Assembly (NCBI RefSeq): GCF_910591885.1
Contig: NW_025963553.1
Span: 5,436,961 to 5,500,960, forward strand
DNA from: Bombus terrestris
Taxonomy: Eukaryota > Arthropoda > Insecta > Hymenoptera > Apidae
Length of the DNA stretch: 64,000 nt
Direction of reading: 5' to 3'
Shown here: positions 52,601 through 64,000 of the stretch, in pieces
Layout of the letters: each line of letters begins with the position of its first letter
Position numbering within the stretch: the stretch's first letter is position 1
The notes under the pieces: generated by a model
Told to the model about the DNA's origin: nothing
Databases searched by the model: none
The model's input: only the letters and a program-made list of their open reading frames with translations
Position numbers and translations under genes: made by a program

Positions 52601-55600
52601 GAGGAGCCGGAAGTCTTTATCCTATTGCCTGCTGACAAATGTTTACAGTTTGTGAATAGTTTCACATAAATAGTACTATTACCACATACTACAGTCCAAT
52701 GTGATGTCCGAAGTGGCTGACAAAGTTAGGTACTAACACGAAATATATGCAAGGCAATATAAGGTATATGTATACCTTGCAAATTGTGATCGTTGCTCGC
52801 TCGCTCCGCTCGCTCGTAAAAATTTAGTCCAACCTCACATACGATCCGACACGTTGGCAAATTCGAAATAAGTCGCCACCTTATCGAATAATGAACGCAA
52901 GATGGATTGGTTTTAGGTTACTCTATAGTTTTCGAGCGAGCGCAGCGAGCGAGAGACGCGTAAAGGTGTGTCACAATCCAACGGTTTGGCACATACTGAC
53001 ATTGAAACATTCGCACCAGCCCGAGGAGCCGGATGTCTTTATCATATTGCCTGCTGACAGATGTTTACAGTTTGTGAATAGTTTCACATAAATAGTACTA
53101 TTTCCACATACTACAGGGCAATGTGATGTCCGAAGTGGCTGACAAAATTAGGTACTAACACGAAATATATGCAAGGCAATATAAGGTATATGCATACCTT
53201 GCAAATTGTGATCGTTGCTCGCTCGCTCCGCTCGCTCGTAAAAATTTAGTCCAACCTCACATCCGATCCGACACGTTCGCAAATTCGAAATAAGTCGCCA
53301 CCATATCGAATAATGAACGCAAGATGGATTGGTTTTAGGTTACGCTATAGTTTTCGAGCGAGCGCAGCGAACGAGAGACGCGTAAAGGTGTGTCACAATC
53401 CAACGGTTTGGCACATACGGACATTGAAACATTCGCACCAGCCCGAGGAGCCGGAAGTCTTTATCCTATTGCCTGCTGACAAATGTTTACAGTTTGTGAA
53501 TAGTTTCACATAAATAGTACTATTACCACATACTACAGTCCAATGTGATGTCCGAAGTGGCTGACAAAGTTAGGTACTAACACGAAATATATGCAAGGCA
53601 ATATAAGGTATATGTATACCTTGCAAATTGTGATCGTTGCTCGCTCGCTCCGCTCGCTCGTAAAAATTTAGTCCAACCTCACATACGATCCGACACGTTG
53701 GCAAATTCGAAATAAGTCGCCACCTTATCGAATAATGAACGCAAGATGGATTGGTTTTAGGTTACGCTATAGTTTTCGAGCGAGCGCAGCGAGCGAGAGA
53801 CGCGTAAAGGTGTGTCACAATCCAACGGTTTGGCACATACTGACATTGAAACATTCGCACCAGCCCGAGGAGCCGGATGTCTTTATCATATTGCCTGCTG
53901 ACAGATGTTTACAGTTTGTGAATAGTTTCACATAAATAGTACTATTTCCACATACTACAGGGCAATGTGATGTCCGAACTGGCTGACAAAATTAGGTACT
54001 AACACGAAATATATGCAAGGCAATATACGGTATATGCATACCTTGCAAATTGTGATCGTTGCTCGCTCGCTCCGCTCGCTCGTAAAAATTTAGTCCAACC
54101 TCACATCCGATCCGACACGTTCGCAAATTCGAAATAAGTGGCCACCATATCGAATAATGAACGCAAGATGGATTGGTTTTAGGTTACGCTATAGTTTTCG
54201 AGCGAGCGCAGCGAGCGAGAGACGCGTAAAGGTGTGTCACAATCCAACGGTTTGGCACATACTGACATTGAAACATTCGCACCAGCCCGAGGAGCCGGAA
54301 GTCTTTATCATATTGCCTACTGACAAATGTTTACAGTTTGTGAATAGTTTCACATAAATAGTACTATTTCGACATACTACAGTGCAATGTGATATCCGAA
54401 GTGGCTGACAAAATTAGGTACTAACACGATATATATGCATTTTGCAAGGTATATGTATACCTTGCAAATTGTGATCGTTGCTCGCTCGCTCCGCTCGCTC
54501 GTAAAAATTTAGTCCAACCTCACATCCGATCCGACACGTTCGCAAATTCGAAATAAGTCGCCTTCATATCGAATGACTAACGCAAGAGGGATTGGTTTTA
54601 GGTTAGGCTATAGTTTTCGAATCGAGCGCAGCGAGCGAGAGACGCGTAAAGGTGTATCACAATCTAACGGTTTGGCACATACGGACATTGAAACATTCGC
54701 ACCAGCCAGAGGAGCCGGAAGTATTTATCCTATTGCCTGCTGACAAATGTTTACAGTTTGTGAATAGTTTCACATAAATAGTACTATTACCACATACTAC
54801 AGTCCAATGTGATGTCCGAAGTGGCTGACAAAGTTAGGTACTAACACGAAATATATGCAAGGCAATATAAGGTATATGCATACCTTGCAAATTGTGATCG
54901 TTGCTCGCTCGCTCCGCTCGCTCGTAAAAATTTAGTCCAACCTCACATCCGATCCGACACGTTCGCAAATTCGAAATGAGTCGCCACCATATCGAATAAT
55001 GAACGCAAGATGGATTGGTTTTAGGTTACGCTATAATTTTCGAGCGAGCGCAGCGAACGAGAGACGAGTAAAGGTGTGTCACAATCCAACGGTTTGGCAC
55101 ATACGGACATTGAAACATTCGCACCAGCCCGAGGAGCCGGAAGTCTTTATCCTATTGCCTGCTGACAAATGTTTACAGTTTGTGAATAGTTTCACATAAA
55201 TAGTACTATTACCACATACTACAGTCCAATGTGATGTCCGAAGTGGCTGACAAAGTTAGGTACTAACACGAAATATATGCAAGGCAATATAAGGTATATG
55301 TATACCTTGCAAATTGTGATCGTTGCTCGCTCGCTCCGCTCGCTCGTAAAAATTTAGTCCAACCTCACATACGATCCGACACGTTGGCAAATTCGAAATA
55401 AGTCGCCACCATATCGAATAATGAACGCAAGATGGATTGGTTTTAGGTTACGCTATAGTTTTCGAGCGAGCGCAGCGAGCGAGAGACGCGTAAAGGTGTG
55501 TCACAATCCAACGGTTTGGCACATACTGACATTGAAACATTCGCACCAGCCCGAGGAGCCGGATGTCTTTATCATATTGCCTGCTGACAGATGTTTACAG

Positions 55601-56264
55601 TTTGTGAATAGTTTCACATAAATAGTACTATTTCCACATACTACAGGGCAATGTGATGTCCGAAGTGGCTGACAAAATTAGGTACTAACACGAAATATAT
55701 GCAAGGCAATATAAGGTATATGCATACCTTGCAAATTGTGATCGTTGCTCGCTCGCTCCGCTCGCTCGTAAAAATTTAGTCCAACCTCACATCCGATCCG
55801 ACACGTTCGCAAATTCGAAATAAGTCGCCACCATATCGAATAATGAACGCAAGATGGATTGGTTTTAGGTTACGCTATAGTTTTCGAGCGAGCGCAGCGA
55901 ACGAGAGACGCGTAAAGGTGTGTCACAATCCAACGGTTTGGCACATACGGACATTGAAACATTCGCACCAGCCCGAGGAGCCGGAAGTCTTTATCCTATT
56001 GCCTGCTGACAAATGTTTACAGTTTGTGAATAGTTTCACATAAATAGTACTATTACCACATACTACAGTCCAATGTGATGTCCGAAGTGGCTGACAAAAT
56101 TAGGTACTACCACGAAATATATGCAAGGCAATATAAGGTATATGTATACCTTGCAAATTGTGATCGTTGCTCGCTCGCTCCGCTCGCTCGTAAAAATTTA
56201 GTCCAACCTCACATCCGATCCGACACGTTCGCAAATTCGAAATAAGTCGCCTTCATATCGAATG
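43625..56264 (+). repeat. Variable 5- or 6-monomer higher-order repeat, five copies and a remnant
   Basis: Copy starts: 43625 (V,S,L,P,F; 2105 bp), 45730 (V,S,L,P,F,N; 2527), 48257 (V,S,L,P,N; 2107), 50364 (N/V,S,L,P,F,N; 2527), 52891 (V,L,V,P,F,N; 2530) and 55421 (V,L; 844). The F monomers at 45307, 47412, 52046 and 54576 end with AATGAGTCGCC, which precedes N in three cases but V at 45730. This implies a lost N monomer there. In the 48257 copy the F monomer is missing. In the 52891 copy the S monomer is absent and an L-V pair is repeated, with CGTTGGCAAATTC and CACCTTATCG shared by 52469 and 53313. Nearly all monomers here have H2. Confidence 0.9.
50364..50782 (+). repeat. Chimeric monomer: N left part, V right part
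   Basis: It has the N marks CTATAATTTTCG and GACGAGTAAA up to 50432, then V marks from ACATACTGAC at 50470 onward (GATGTC, ATCATA, ACAGATG). The switch therefore lies in 50433-50469. The N monomer directly before it (49942) also carries a foreign tail, ACTACCACG, normally found after L monomers. Confidence 0.9.
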
Positions 56265-59200
56265 ACTAACGCAAGAGGGATTGGTTTTAGGTTAGGCTAT
56301 AGTTTTCGAATCGAGCGCAGCGAGCGAGAGACGCGTAAAGGTGTATCACAATCTAACGGTTTGGCTCATACGGACATTGAAACATTCGCACCAGCCAGAG
56401 GAGCCGGAAGTATTTATCCTATTGCCTGCTGACAAATGTTTACAGTTTGTGAATAGTTTCACATAAATAGTACTATTTCCACATACTACAGTCCAATGTG
56501 ATGTCCGAAGTGGCTAACAAAATTAGGTACTAACACGATATATGTGCATATTGCAAGGTATATATATACCTTGCAAAGTGTGATCGTTGCTTGCTCGCTC
56601 CGCTCGCTCGTAAAAATTTAGTCCAACCTCACATCCCATCCGACACGTTCGCAAATTCGAAATAAGTCGCCTTCATATCGAATGACTAACGCAAGAGGGA
56701 TTGGTTTTAGGTTAGGCTATAGTTTTCGAGCGAGCGCAGCGAGCGAGATACGCGTAAAGGTGTATCACAATCTAACGGTTTGGCACATACGGACATTGAA
56801 ACATTCGCACCAGCCAGAGGAGCCGGAAGTATTTATCCTATTTCCTGCTGACAAATGTTTACAGTTTGTGAATAGTTTCACATAAATAGTACTATTTCCA
56901 CATACTACAGTCCAATGTGATGTCCGAAGTGGCTAACAAAATTAGGTACTAACACGATATATATGCATATTGCAAGGTATATGTATACCTTGCAAATTGT
57001 GATCGTTGCTCGCTCGCTCCGCTCGCTCGTAAAAATTTAGTCCAACCTCACATCCGATCCGACACGTTCGCAAATTCGAAATAAGTCGCCACCATATCGA
57101 ATAATGAACGCAAGATGGATTGGTTTTAGGTTACGCTATAGTTTTCGAGCGAGCGCAGCGAACGAGAGACGCGTAAAGGTGTGTCAGAATCCCACGGTTT
57201 GGCACATACGGACATTGAAACATTCGCACCAGCCCGAGGAGCCGGAAGTCTTTATCCTATTGCCTGCTGACAAATGTTTACAGTTTGTGAATAGTTTCAC
57301 ATAAATAGTACTATTACCACATACTACAGTCCAATGTGATGTCCGAAGTGGCTAACAAAATTAGGTACTAACACGATATATATGCATATTGCAAGGTATA
57401 TGTACACCTTGCAAATTGTGATCGATGCTAGCTCGCTCCGCTCGCTCGTAAAAATTTAGTCCAACCTCACATCCGATCCGACACGTTCGCAAATTCGAAA
57501 TAAGTCGCCACCATATCGAATAATGAACGCAAGATGGATTGGTTTTAGGTTACGCTATAGTTTTCGAGCGAGCGCAGCGAACGAGAGTCGCGTAAAGGTG
57601 TGTCACAATCCAACGGTTTGGCACATACTGACATTGATACATTCGCACCAGCTCGAGGAGCCGGAAGTCTTTATCATATTGCCTACTGACAAATGTTTAC
57701 AGTTTGTGAATAGTTTCACATAAATAGTACTATTTCGACATACTACAGTGCAATGTGATGTCCGAAGTGGCTGACGAAATTAGGTACTAACACGATATAT
57801 ATGCATATTGCAAGGTATATGTATACCTTGCATATTGTGATCGATGCTCGCTCGCTCCGCTCGCTCGTAAAAATTTAGTCCAACCTCACATCCGATCCGA
57901 CACGTTCGCAAATTCGAAATAAGTCGCCACCATATCGAATAATGAACGCAAGATGGATTGGTTTTAGGTTACGCTATAGTTTTCGAGCGAGCGCAGCGAA
58001 CGAGAGTCGCGTAAAGGTGTGTCACAATCCAACGGTTTGGCACATACGGACATTGAAACATTCGCACCAGCCCGAGGAGCCGGAAGTCTTTATCCTATTG
58101 CCTGCTGACAAATGTTTACAGTTTGTGAATAGTTTCACATAAATAGTACTATTTCCACATACTACAGGGCAATGTGATGTCCGAAGTGGCTGACGAAATT
58201 AGGTATTAACACTATATATATGCATATTGCAAGGTATATGTATACCTTGCATATTGTGATCGATGCTCGCTCGCTCCGCTCGCTCGTAAAAATTTAGTCC
58301 AACCTCACATCCGATCCGACACGTTCGCAAATTCGAAAAAAGTCGCCACCATATCGAATAATGAACGCAAGATGGATTGGTTTTAGGTTACGCTATAGTT
58401 TTCGAGCGAACGCAGCGAGCGAGAGACGCGTAAAGGTGTGTCACAATCCAACGGTTTGGCACATACGGACATGGAAACATTCGCACCAGCCAGAGGAGCC
58501 GGAAGTACTTATCGTATTGCCTGCTGACAAATGTTTACAGTTTGTGAATAGTTTCACATAAATAGTACTATTTCCACATACTACAGTGCAATGTGATGTC
58601 CGAAGTGGCGGACAAAATTAGGTACTAACACGAAATATATGCAAGGCAATATAAGGTATATGCATACCTTGCAAATTGTGATCGTTGTTCGCTCGCTCCG
58701 CTCGCTCGTAAAAATTTAGTCCAACCTCACATCCGATCCGACACGTTCGCAAATTCGAAATAAGTCGCCACCATATCGAATAATGAACGCAAGATGGATT
58801 GGTTTTAGGTTACGCTATAGTTTTCGAGCGAGCGCAGCGAACGAGAGACGCGTAAAGGTGTGTCACAATCCAACGGTTTGGCACATACGGACATTGAAAC
58901 ATTCGCACCAGCCCGAGGAGCCGGAAGTCTTTATCCTATTGCCTGCTGACAAATGCTTACAGTTTGTGAATAGTTTCACATAAATAGTACTATTACCACA
59001 TACTACAGTCCAATGTGATGTCCGAAGTGGCTGACAAAATTAGGTACTAACACGAAATATATGCAAGGCAATATAAGGTATATGTATACCTTGCAAATTG
59101 TGATCGTTGCTCGCTCGCTCCGCTCGCTCGTAAAAATTTAGTCCAACCTCACATACGATCCGACACGTTCGCAAATTCGAAATAAGTCGCCACCATATCG

Positions 59201-60042
59201 AATAATGAACGCAAGATGGATTGGTTTTAGGTTACGCTATAGTTTTCGAGCGAGCGCAGCGAGCGAGAGACGCGTAAAGGTGTGTCACAATCCAACGGTT
59301 TGGCACATACTGACATTGAAACATTCGCACCAGCCCGAGGAGCCGGATGTCTTTATCATATTGCCTGCTGACAAATGTTTACAGTTTGTGAATAGTTTCA
59401 CATAAATAGTACTATTTCCACATACTACAGGGCAATGTGATGTCCGATGTGGCTGACGAAATTAGGTACTAACACGATATATATGCATATTGCAAGGTAT
59501 ATGTATACCTTGCATATTGTGATCGATGCTCGCTCGCTCCGCTCGCTCGTAAAAATTTAGTCCAACCTCACATCCGATCCGACACGTTCGCAAATTCGAA
59601 ATAAGTCGCCACCATATCGAATAATGAACGCAAGATGGATTGGTTTTAGGTTACGCTATAGTTTTCGAGCGAGCGCAGCGAGCGAGAGACGCGTAAAGGT
59701 GTGTCACAATCCAACGGTTTGGCACATACTGACATTGAAACATTCGCACCAGCCCGAGGAGCCGGATGTCTTTATCATATTGCCTGCTGACAAATGTTTA
59801 CAGTTTGTGAATAGTTTCACATAAATAGTACTATTTCCACATACTACAGGGCAATGTGATGTCCGAAGTGGCTGACGAAATTAGGTACTAACACGATATA
59901 TATGCATATTGCAAGGTATATGTATACCTTGCAAATTGTGATCGTTGCTCGCTCGCTCCGCTCGCTCGTAAAAATTTAGTCCAACCTCACATCCGATCCG
60001 ACACGTTCGCAAATTCGAAATAAGTCGCCACCATATCGAATG
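56265..60042 (+). repeat. Nine-monomer block duplicated from 15503-19280 (right copy)
   Basis: Order: F 56265, Y 56685, L 57104, L/G chimera 57523, L 57942, W 58361, L 58783, V 59205, V 59624. Every start is 40762 bp from its partner. It differs from the left copy mainly at 57425-57628, where L sequence replaces the G-type left half. Other private changes here are GGCTCATACGG near 56365, TATATGTGCAT near 56542, TATGTACACC near 57403, GCTAGCTCG near 57430 and GGTATTAAC near 58205. Confidence 0.92.
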
Positions 60043-61298
60043 ACTAACGCAAGATGGATTGGTTTTAGGTTACGCTATAGTTTGCGAGCGAGCGCAGCGA
60101 GCGAGAGACGCGTAAAGGTGTGTCACAATCCAACGGTTTGGCACATACTGACATTGAAACATTCGCACCAGCCCGAGGAGCCGGATGTCTTTATCATATT
60201 GCCTGCTGACAAATGTTTACAGTTTGTGAATAGTTTCACATAAATAGTACTATTTCCACATACTACAGGGCAATGTGATGTCCGAAGTGGCTGACGAAAT
60301 TAGGTACTAACACGATATATATGCATATTGCAAGGTATATGTATACCTTGCATATTGTGATCGATGCTCGCTCGCTCCGCTCGCTCGTAAAAATTTAGTC
60401 CAACCTCACATCCGATCCGACACGTTCGCAAATTCGAAATAAGTCGCCACCATATCGAATAATGAACGCAAGATGGATTGGTTTTAGGTTACGCTATAGT
60501 TTTCGAGCGAGCGCAGCGAACGAGAGACGCGTAAAGGTGTGTCACAATCCAACGGTTTGCACATACGGACATTGAAACATTCGCACCAGCCCGAGGAGCC
60601 GGAAGTCTTTATCCTATTGCCTGCTGACAAATGTTTACAGTTTGTGAATAGTTTCACATAAATAGTACTATTTCCACATACTACAGGGCAATGTGATGTC
60701 CGAAGTGGCTGACGAAATTAGGTACTAACACTATATATATGCATATTGCAAGGTATATGTATACCTTGCATATTGTGATCGATGCTCGCTCGCTCCGCTC
60801 GCTCGTAAAAATTTAGTCCAACCTCACATCCGATCCGACACGTTCGCAAATTCGAAAAAAGTCGCCACCATATCGAATAATGAACGCAAGATGGATTGGT
60901 TTTAGGTTACGCTATAGTTTTCGAGCGAACGCAGCGAGCGAGAGACGCGTAAACGTGTGTCACAATCCAACGGTTTGGCACGTACGGACATGGAAACATT
61001 CGCACCAGCCAGAGGAGCCGGAAGTACTTATCGTATTGCCTGCTGACAAATGTTTACAGTTTGTGAATAGTTTCACATAAATAGTACTATTTCCACATAC
61101 TACAGTGCAATGTGATGTCCGAAGTGGCTGACAAAATTAGGTACTAACACGATATATATGCATATTGCAAGGTATATGTATACCTTGCATATTGTGATCG
61201 ATGCTCGCTCGCTCCGCTCGCTCGTAAAAATTTAGTCCAACCTCACATCCGATCCGACACGTTCGCAAATTCGAAATAAGTCGCCACCATATCGAATA
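60043..61298 (+). repeat. V', L, W trio like 22220-23476
   Basis: 60043 has GTTTGCGAGCG for GTTTTCGAGCG. 60462 has a 1-bp deletion, GGTTTGCACAT for GGTTTGGCACAT near 60559, and is 418 bp long, the shortest monomer. 60880 is W. The L-W pair is then repeated at 61299-62136, so the array locally has an L-W dimer twice, as at 7520-9195. Confidence 0.87.
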
Positions 61299-63816
61299 AT
61301 GAACGCAAGATGGATTGGTTTTAGGTTACGCTATAGTTTTCGAGCGAGCGCAGCGAACGAGAGACGCGTAAAGGTGTGTCACAATCCAACGGTTTGGCAC
61401 ATACGGACATTGAAACATTCGCACCAGCCCGAGGAGCCGGAAGTCTTTATCCTATTGCCTGCTGACAAATGTTTACAGTTTGTGAATAGTTTCACATAAA
61501 TAGTACTATTTCCACATACTACAGGGCAATGTGATGTCCGAAGTGGCTGACGAAATTAGGTACTAACACTATATATATGCATATTGCAAGGTATATGTAT
61601 ACCTTGCATATTGTGATCGATGCTCGCTCGCTCCGCTCGCTCGTAAAAATTTAGTCCAACCTCACATCCGATCCGACACGTTCGCAAATTCGAAAAAAGT
61701 CGCCACCATATCGAATAATGAACGCAAGATGGATTGGTTTTAGGTTACGCTATAGTTTTCGAGCGAACGCAGCGAGCGAGAGACGCGTAAACGTGTGTCA
61801 CAATCCAACGGTTTGGCACGTACGGACATGGAAACATTCGCACCAGCCAGAGGAGCCGGAAGTACTTATCGTATTGCCTGCTGACAAATGTTTACAGTTT
61901 GTGAATAGTTTCACATAAATAGTACTATTTCCACATACTACAGTGCAATGTGATGTCCGAAGTGGCTGACAAAATTAGGTACTAACACGATATATATGCA
62001 TATTGCAAGGTATATGTATACCTTGCAAATTGTGATCGTTGCTCGCTCGCTCCGCTCGCTCGTAAAAATTTAGTCCAACCTCACATCCGATCCGACACGT
62101 TCGCAAATTCGAAATAAGTCGCCACCATATCGAATGACTAACGCAAGATGGATTGGGTTTAGGTTAGGCTACAGCTTTCGAGCGAGCGCAGCGAGCGAGA
62201 GACGCGTAAAGGTGTGTCACAATCCAACGGTTTGGCACATACTGACATTGAAACATTCGCACCAGCTCGAGGAGCCGGAAGTCTTTATCATATTGCCTAC
62301 TGACAAATGTTTACAGTTTGTGAATAGTTTCACATAAATAGTACTATTTCGACATACTACAGAGCAATGTGATGTCCGAAGTGGCTGACAAAATTAGGTA
62401 CTAACACGATATATATGCAAGGCAATATAAGGTATATGTATACCTTGCAAATTGTGATCGTTGCTCGCTCGCTCCGCTCGCTCGTAAAAATTTAGTCCAA
62501 CCTCACATACGATCCGACACGTTCGCAAATTCGAAATAAGTCGCCACCATATCGAATAATGAACGCAAGATGGATTGGTTTTAGGTTACGCTATAGTTTT
62601 CGAGCGAGCGCAGCGAGCGAGAGACGCGTAAAGGTGTGTCACAATCCAACGGTTTGGCACATACTGACATTGAAACATTCGCACCAGCCCGAGGAGCCGG
62701 ATGTCTTTATCATATTGCCTGCTGACAAATGTTTACAGTTTGTGAATAGTTTCACATAAATAGTACTATTTCCACATACTACAGGGCAATGTGATGTCCG
62801 ATGTGGCTGACGAAATTAGGTACTAACACGATATATATGCATATTGCAAGGTATATGTATACCTTGCATATTGTGATCGATGCTCGCTCGCTCCGCTCGC
62901 TCGTAAAAATTTAGTCCAACCTCACATCCGATCCGACACGTTCGCAAATTCGAAATAAGTCGCCACCATATCGAATAATGAACGCAAGATGGATTGGTTT
63001 TAGGTTACGCTATAGTTTTCGAGCGAGCGCAGCGAGCGAGAGACGCGTAAAGGTGTGTCACAATCCAACGGTTTGGCACATACTGACATTGAAACATTCG
63101 CACCAGCCCGAGGAGCCGGAAGTCTTTATCATATTGCCTACTGACAAATGTTTACAGTTTGTGAATAGTTTCACATAAATAGTACTATTTCGACATACTA
63201 CAGTGCAATGTGATATCCGAAGTGGCTGACAAAATTAGGTACTAACACGATATATATGCATATTGCAAGGTATATGTATACCTTGCAAATTGTGATCGTT
63301 GCTCGCTCGCTCCGCTCGCTCGTAAAAATTTAGTCCAACCTCACATCCGATCCGACACGTTCGCAAATTCGAAATAAGTCGCCTTCATATCGAATGACTA
63401 ACGCAAGAGGGATTGGTTTTAGGTTAGGCTATAGTTTTCGAATCGAGCGCAGCGAGCGAGAGACGCGTAAAGGTGTATCACAATCTAACGGTTTGGCACA
63501 TACGGACATTGAAACATTCGCACCAGCCAGAGGAGCCGGAAGTATTTATCCTATTGCCTGCTGACAAATGTTTACAGTTTGTGAATAGTTTCACATAAAT
63601 AGTACTATTTCCACATACTACAGTCCAATGTGATGTCCGAAGTGGCTAACAAAATTAGGTACTAACACGATATATATGCATATTGCAAGGTATATGTATA
63701 CCTTGCGAATTGTGATCGTTGCTCGCTCGCTCCGCTCGCTCGTAAAAATTTAGTCCAACCTCACATCCGATCCGACACGTTCGCAAATTCGAAATAAGTC
63801 GCCACCATATCGAATG
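61299..63816 (+). repeat. L, W, G, V, P, F run with one monomer missing
   Basis: Starts: 61299, 61718, 62137, 62559, 62978 and 63397. Compared with the pentamer (F,G,L,V,P), the L between G and V is absent. The G monomer's tail begins as its own (CAGAGCAATG, CACGATATATATG) and switches to the missing L monomer's tail (GCAAGGCAATATAAGG, CACATACGATCC) at 62408-62424. This is the expected product of an unequal exchange deleting one unit. Confidence 0.88.
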
Positions 63817-64000
63817 ACTAACGCAAGATGGATTGGGTTTAGGTTAGGCTACAGCTTTCGAGCGAGCGCAGCGAGCGAGAGACGCGTAAAGGTGTGTCAC
63901 AATCCAACGGTTTGGCACATACTGACATTGAAACATTCGCACCAGCTCGAGGAGCCGGAAGTCTTTATCATATTGCCTACTGACAAATGTTTACAGTTTG
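63817..64000 (+). repeat. Partial type G monomer at the right window edge
   Basis: The first 184 bp of a G monomer are present (GGCTACAGCTTTCG, AGCTCGAGGAG, CCTACTGAC). The array continues past the window. The preceding F monomer has GCGAATTGTG in place of GCAAATTGTG near 63706. Confidence 0.9.

Larger units (their letters stand above)
1..64000 (+). repeat. Satellite DNA array, about 420-bp monomer, fills the window
   Basis: Seen directly: the same unit recurs head to tail from the first to the last base with no foreign sequence, no orientation change and no gap. There are 151 complete monomers between 394 and 63816. Start-to-start steps are 419 or 422 bp, apart from 420, 421, 423 or 418 where a monomer has a 1-bp insertion or deletion. 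Adding 151 x 419, 49 x 3, ten single insertions and minus three single deletions gives 63423 bp, the measured length, so there are no other net indels. Most recurrent differences are single-base variants shared by particular monomer types. Established knowledge: arrays like this with higher-order repeats form centromeric, pericentromeric or other heterochromatic blocks in eukaryotes. Which of these it is cannot be told here. No promoter, terminator or gene was found. Confidence 0.98.

Noticed and set aside
1..64000. CRISPR array
   Set aside because: The repeats are about 420 bp and contiguous, with no short repeats separated by unique spacers and no cas genes.
1..64000. rRNA, tRNA, histone or other gene-bearing tandem repeat
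   Set aside because: No conserved RNA or protein family sequence could be recognised on either strand of the monomer.
1..64000. Assembly artefact as the source of the repeated blocks
   Set aside because: Copies differ by private bases and by consistent higher-order positions, which simple misassembly would not create. It cannot be excluded for the near-identical tetramers without reads.

Overview
The whole window is one uninterrupted tandem satellite-DNA array from a eukaryote. It holds 151 complete head-to-tail monomers (positions 394 to 63816, average 420.0 bp) and a partial monomer at each end (1-393 and 63817-64000), all in the same orientation. I see no protein gene, tRNA, rRNA, transposon insertion, CRISPR array or unique spacer. 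The length is fully accounted for: 102 monomers carry a short central hairpin module (419 bp) and 49 a module 3 bp longer (422 bp). Ten carry a 1-bp insertion and three a 1-bp deletion, giving exactly 63423 bp. The species cannot be named from the sequence. A monomer counted by hand (2492-2910) has 43.2% G+C and 29 CpG against 19.5 expected (ratio about 1.5). This argues against a genome that heavily methylates its satellites, such as a vertebrate or most plants, and would suit an insect or other invertebrate. A (TTAGG)2 motif in some monomers is compatible with insects but very weak.

Each monomer has the same layout, numbered from the ATG of ATGAAC. There is a 39-40 bp imperfect inverted repeat at offsets 25-63 and 325-364, rich in GAGC/GCTC and enclosing about 340 bp. 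An 11-bp-arm AT-rich hairpin sits at 287-310. A nearly invariant stretch lies at about 172-209, with a second at about 370-395. Diagnostic variants sort the monomers into named types, used throughout the feature list: V, P, L, S, N, W, G, Y and F, defined under the reference monomer.

Region by region: 1-815 holds the most divergent monomers, perhaps near the array edge. 1654-8357 is a tetramer unit (1676 bp) four times over with about one change per copy. 8358-11294 is a mixed run. 11295-13820 is a 1263-bp trimer twice. 13821-15922 is a V-S-L-P-F pentamer seen again at 43625. 15503-19280 is a nine-monomer block repeated at 56265-60042. 19700-22219 is a 1260-bp trimer twice. 23058-28091 is a 2517-bp hexamer twice. 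28092-34387 is a pentamer of about 2099 bp three times. 35226-38166 is mixed. 38167-42783 holds two nested 1260-bp trimer families. 43625-56264 is a 5- or 6-monomer unit repeated with loss or gain of single monomers. 60043-64000 resembles the units at 22220 and 8358.

The array is a mosaic of competing higher-order repeats, with chimeric monomers, conversion tracts and whole-monomer deletions. This fits ongoing unequal exchange and gene conversion in a centromeric or other heterochromatic satellite. A 66-codon open frame exists in 135 of 151 monomers, but I regard it as non-coding.
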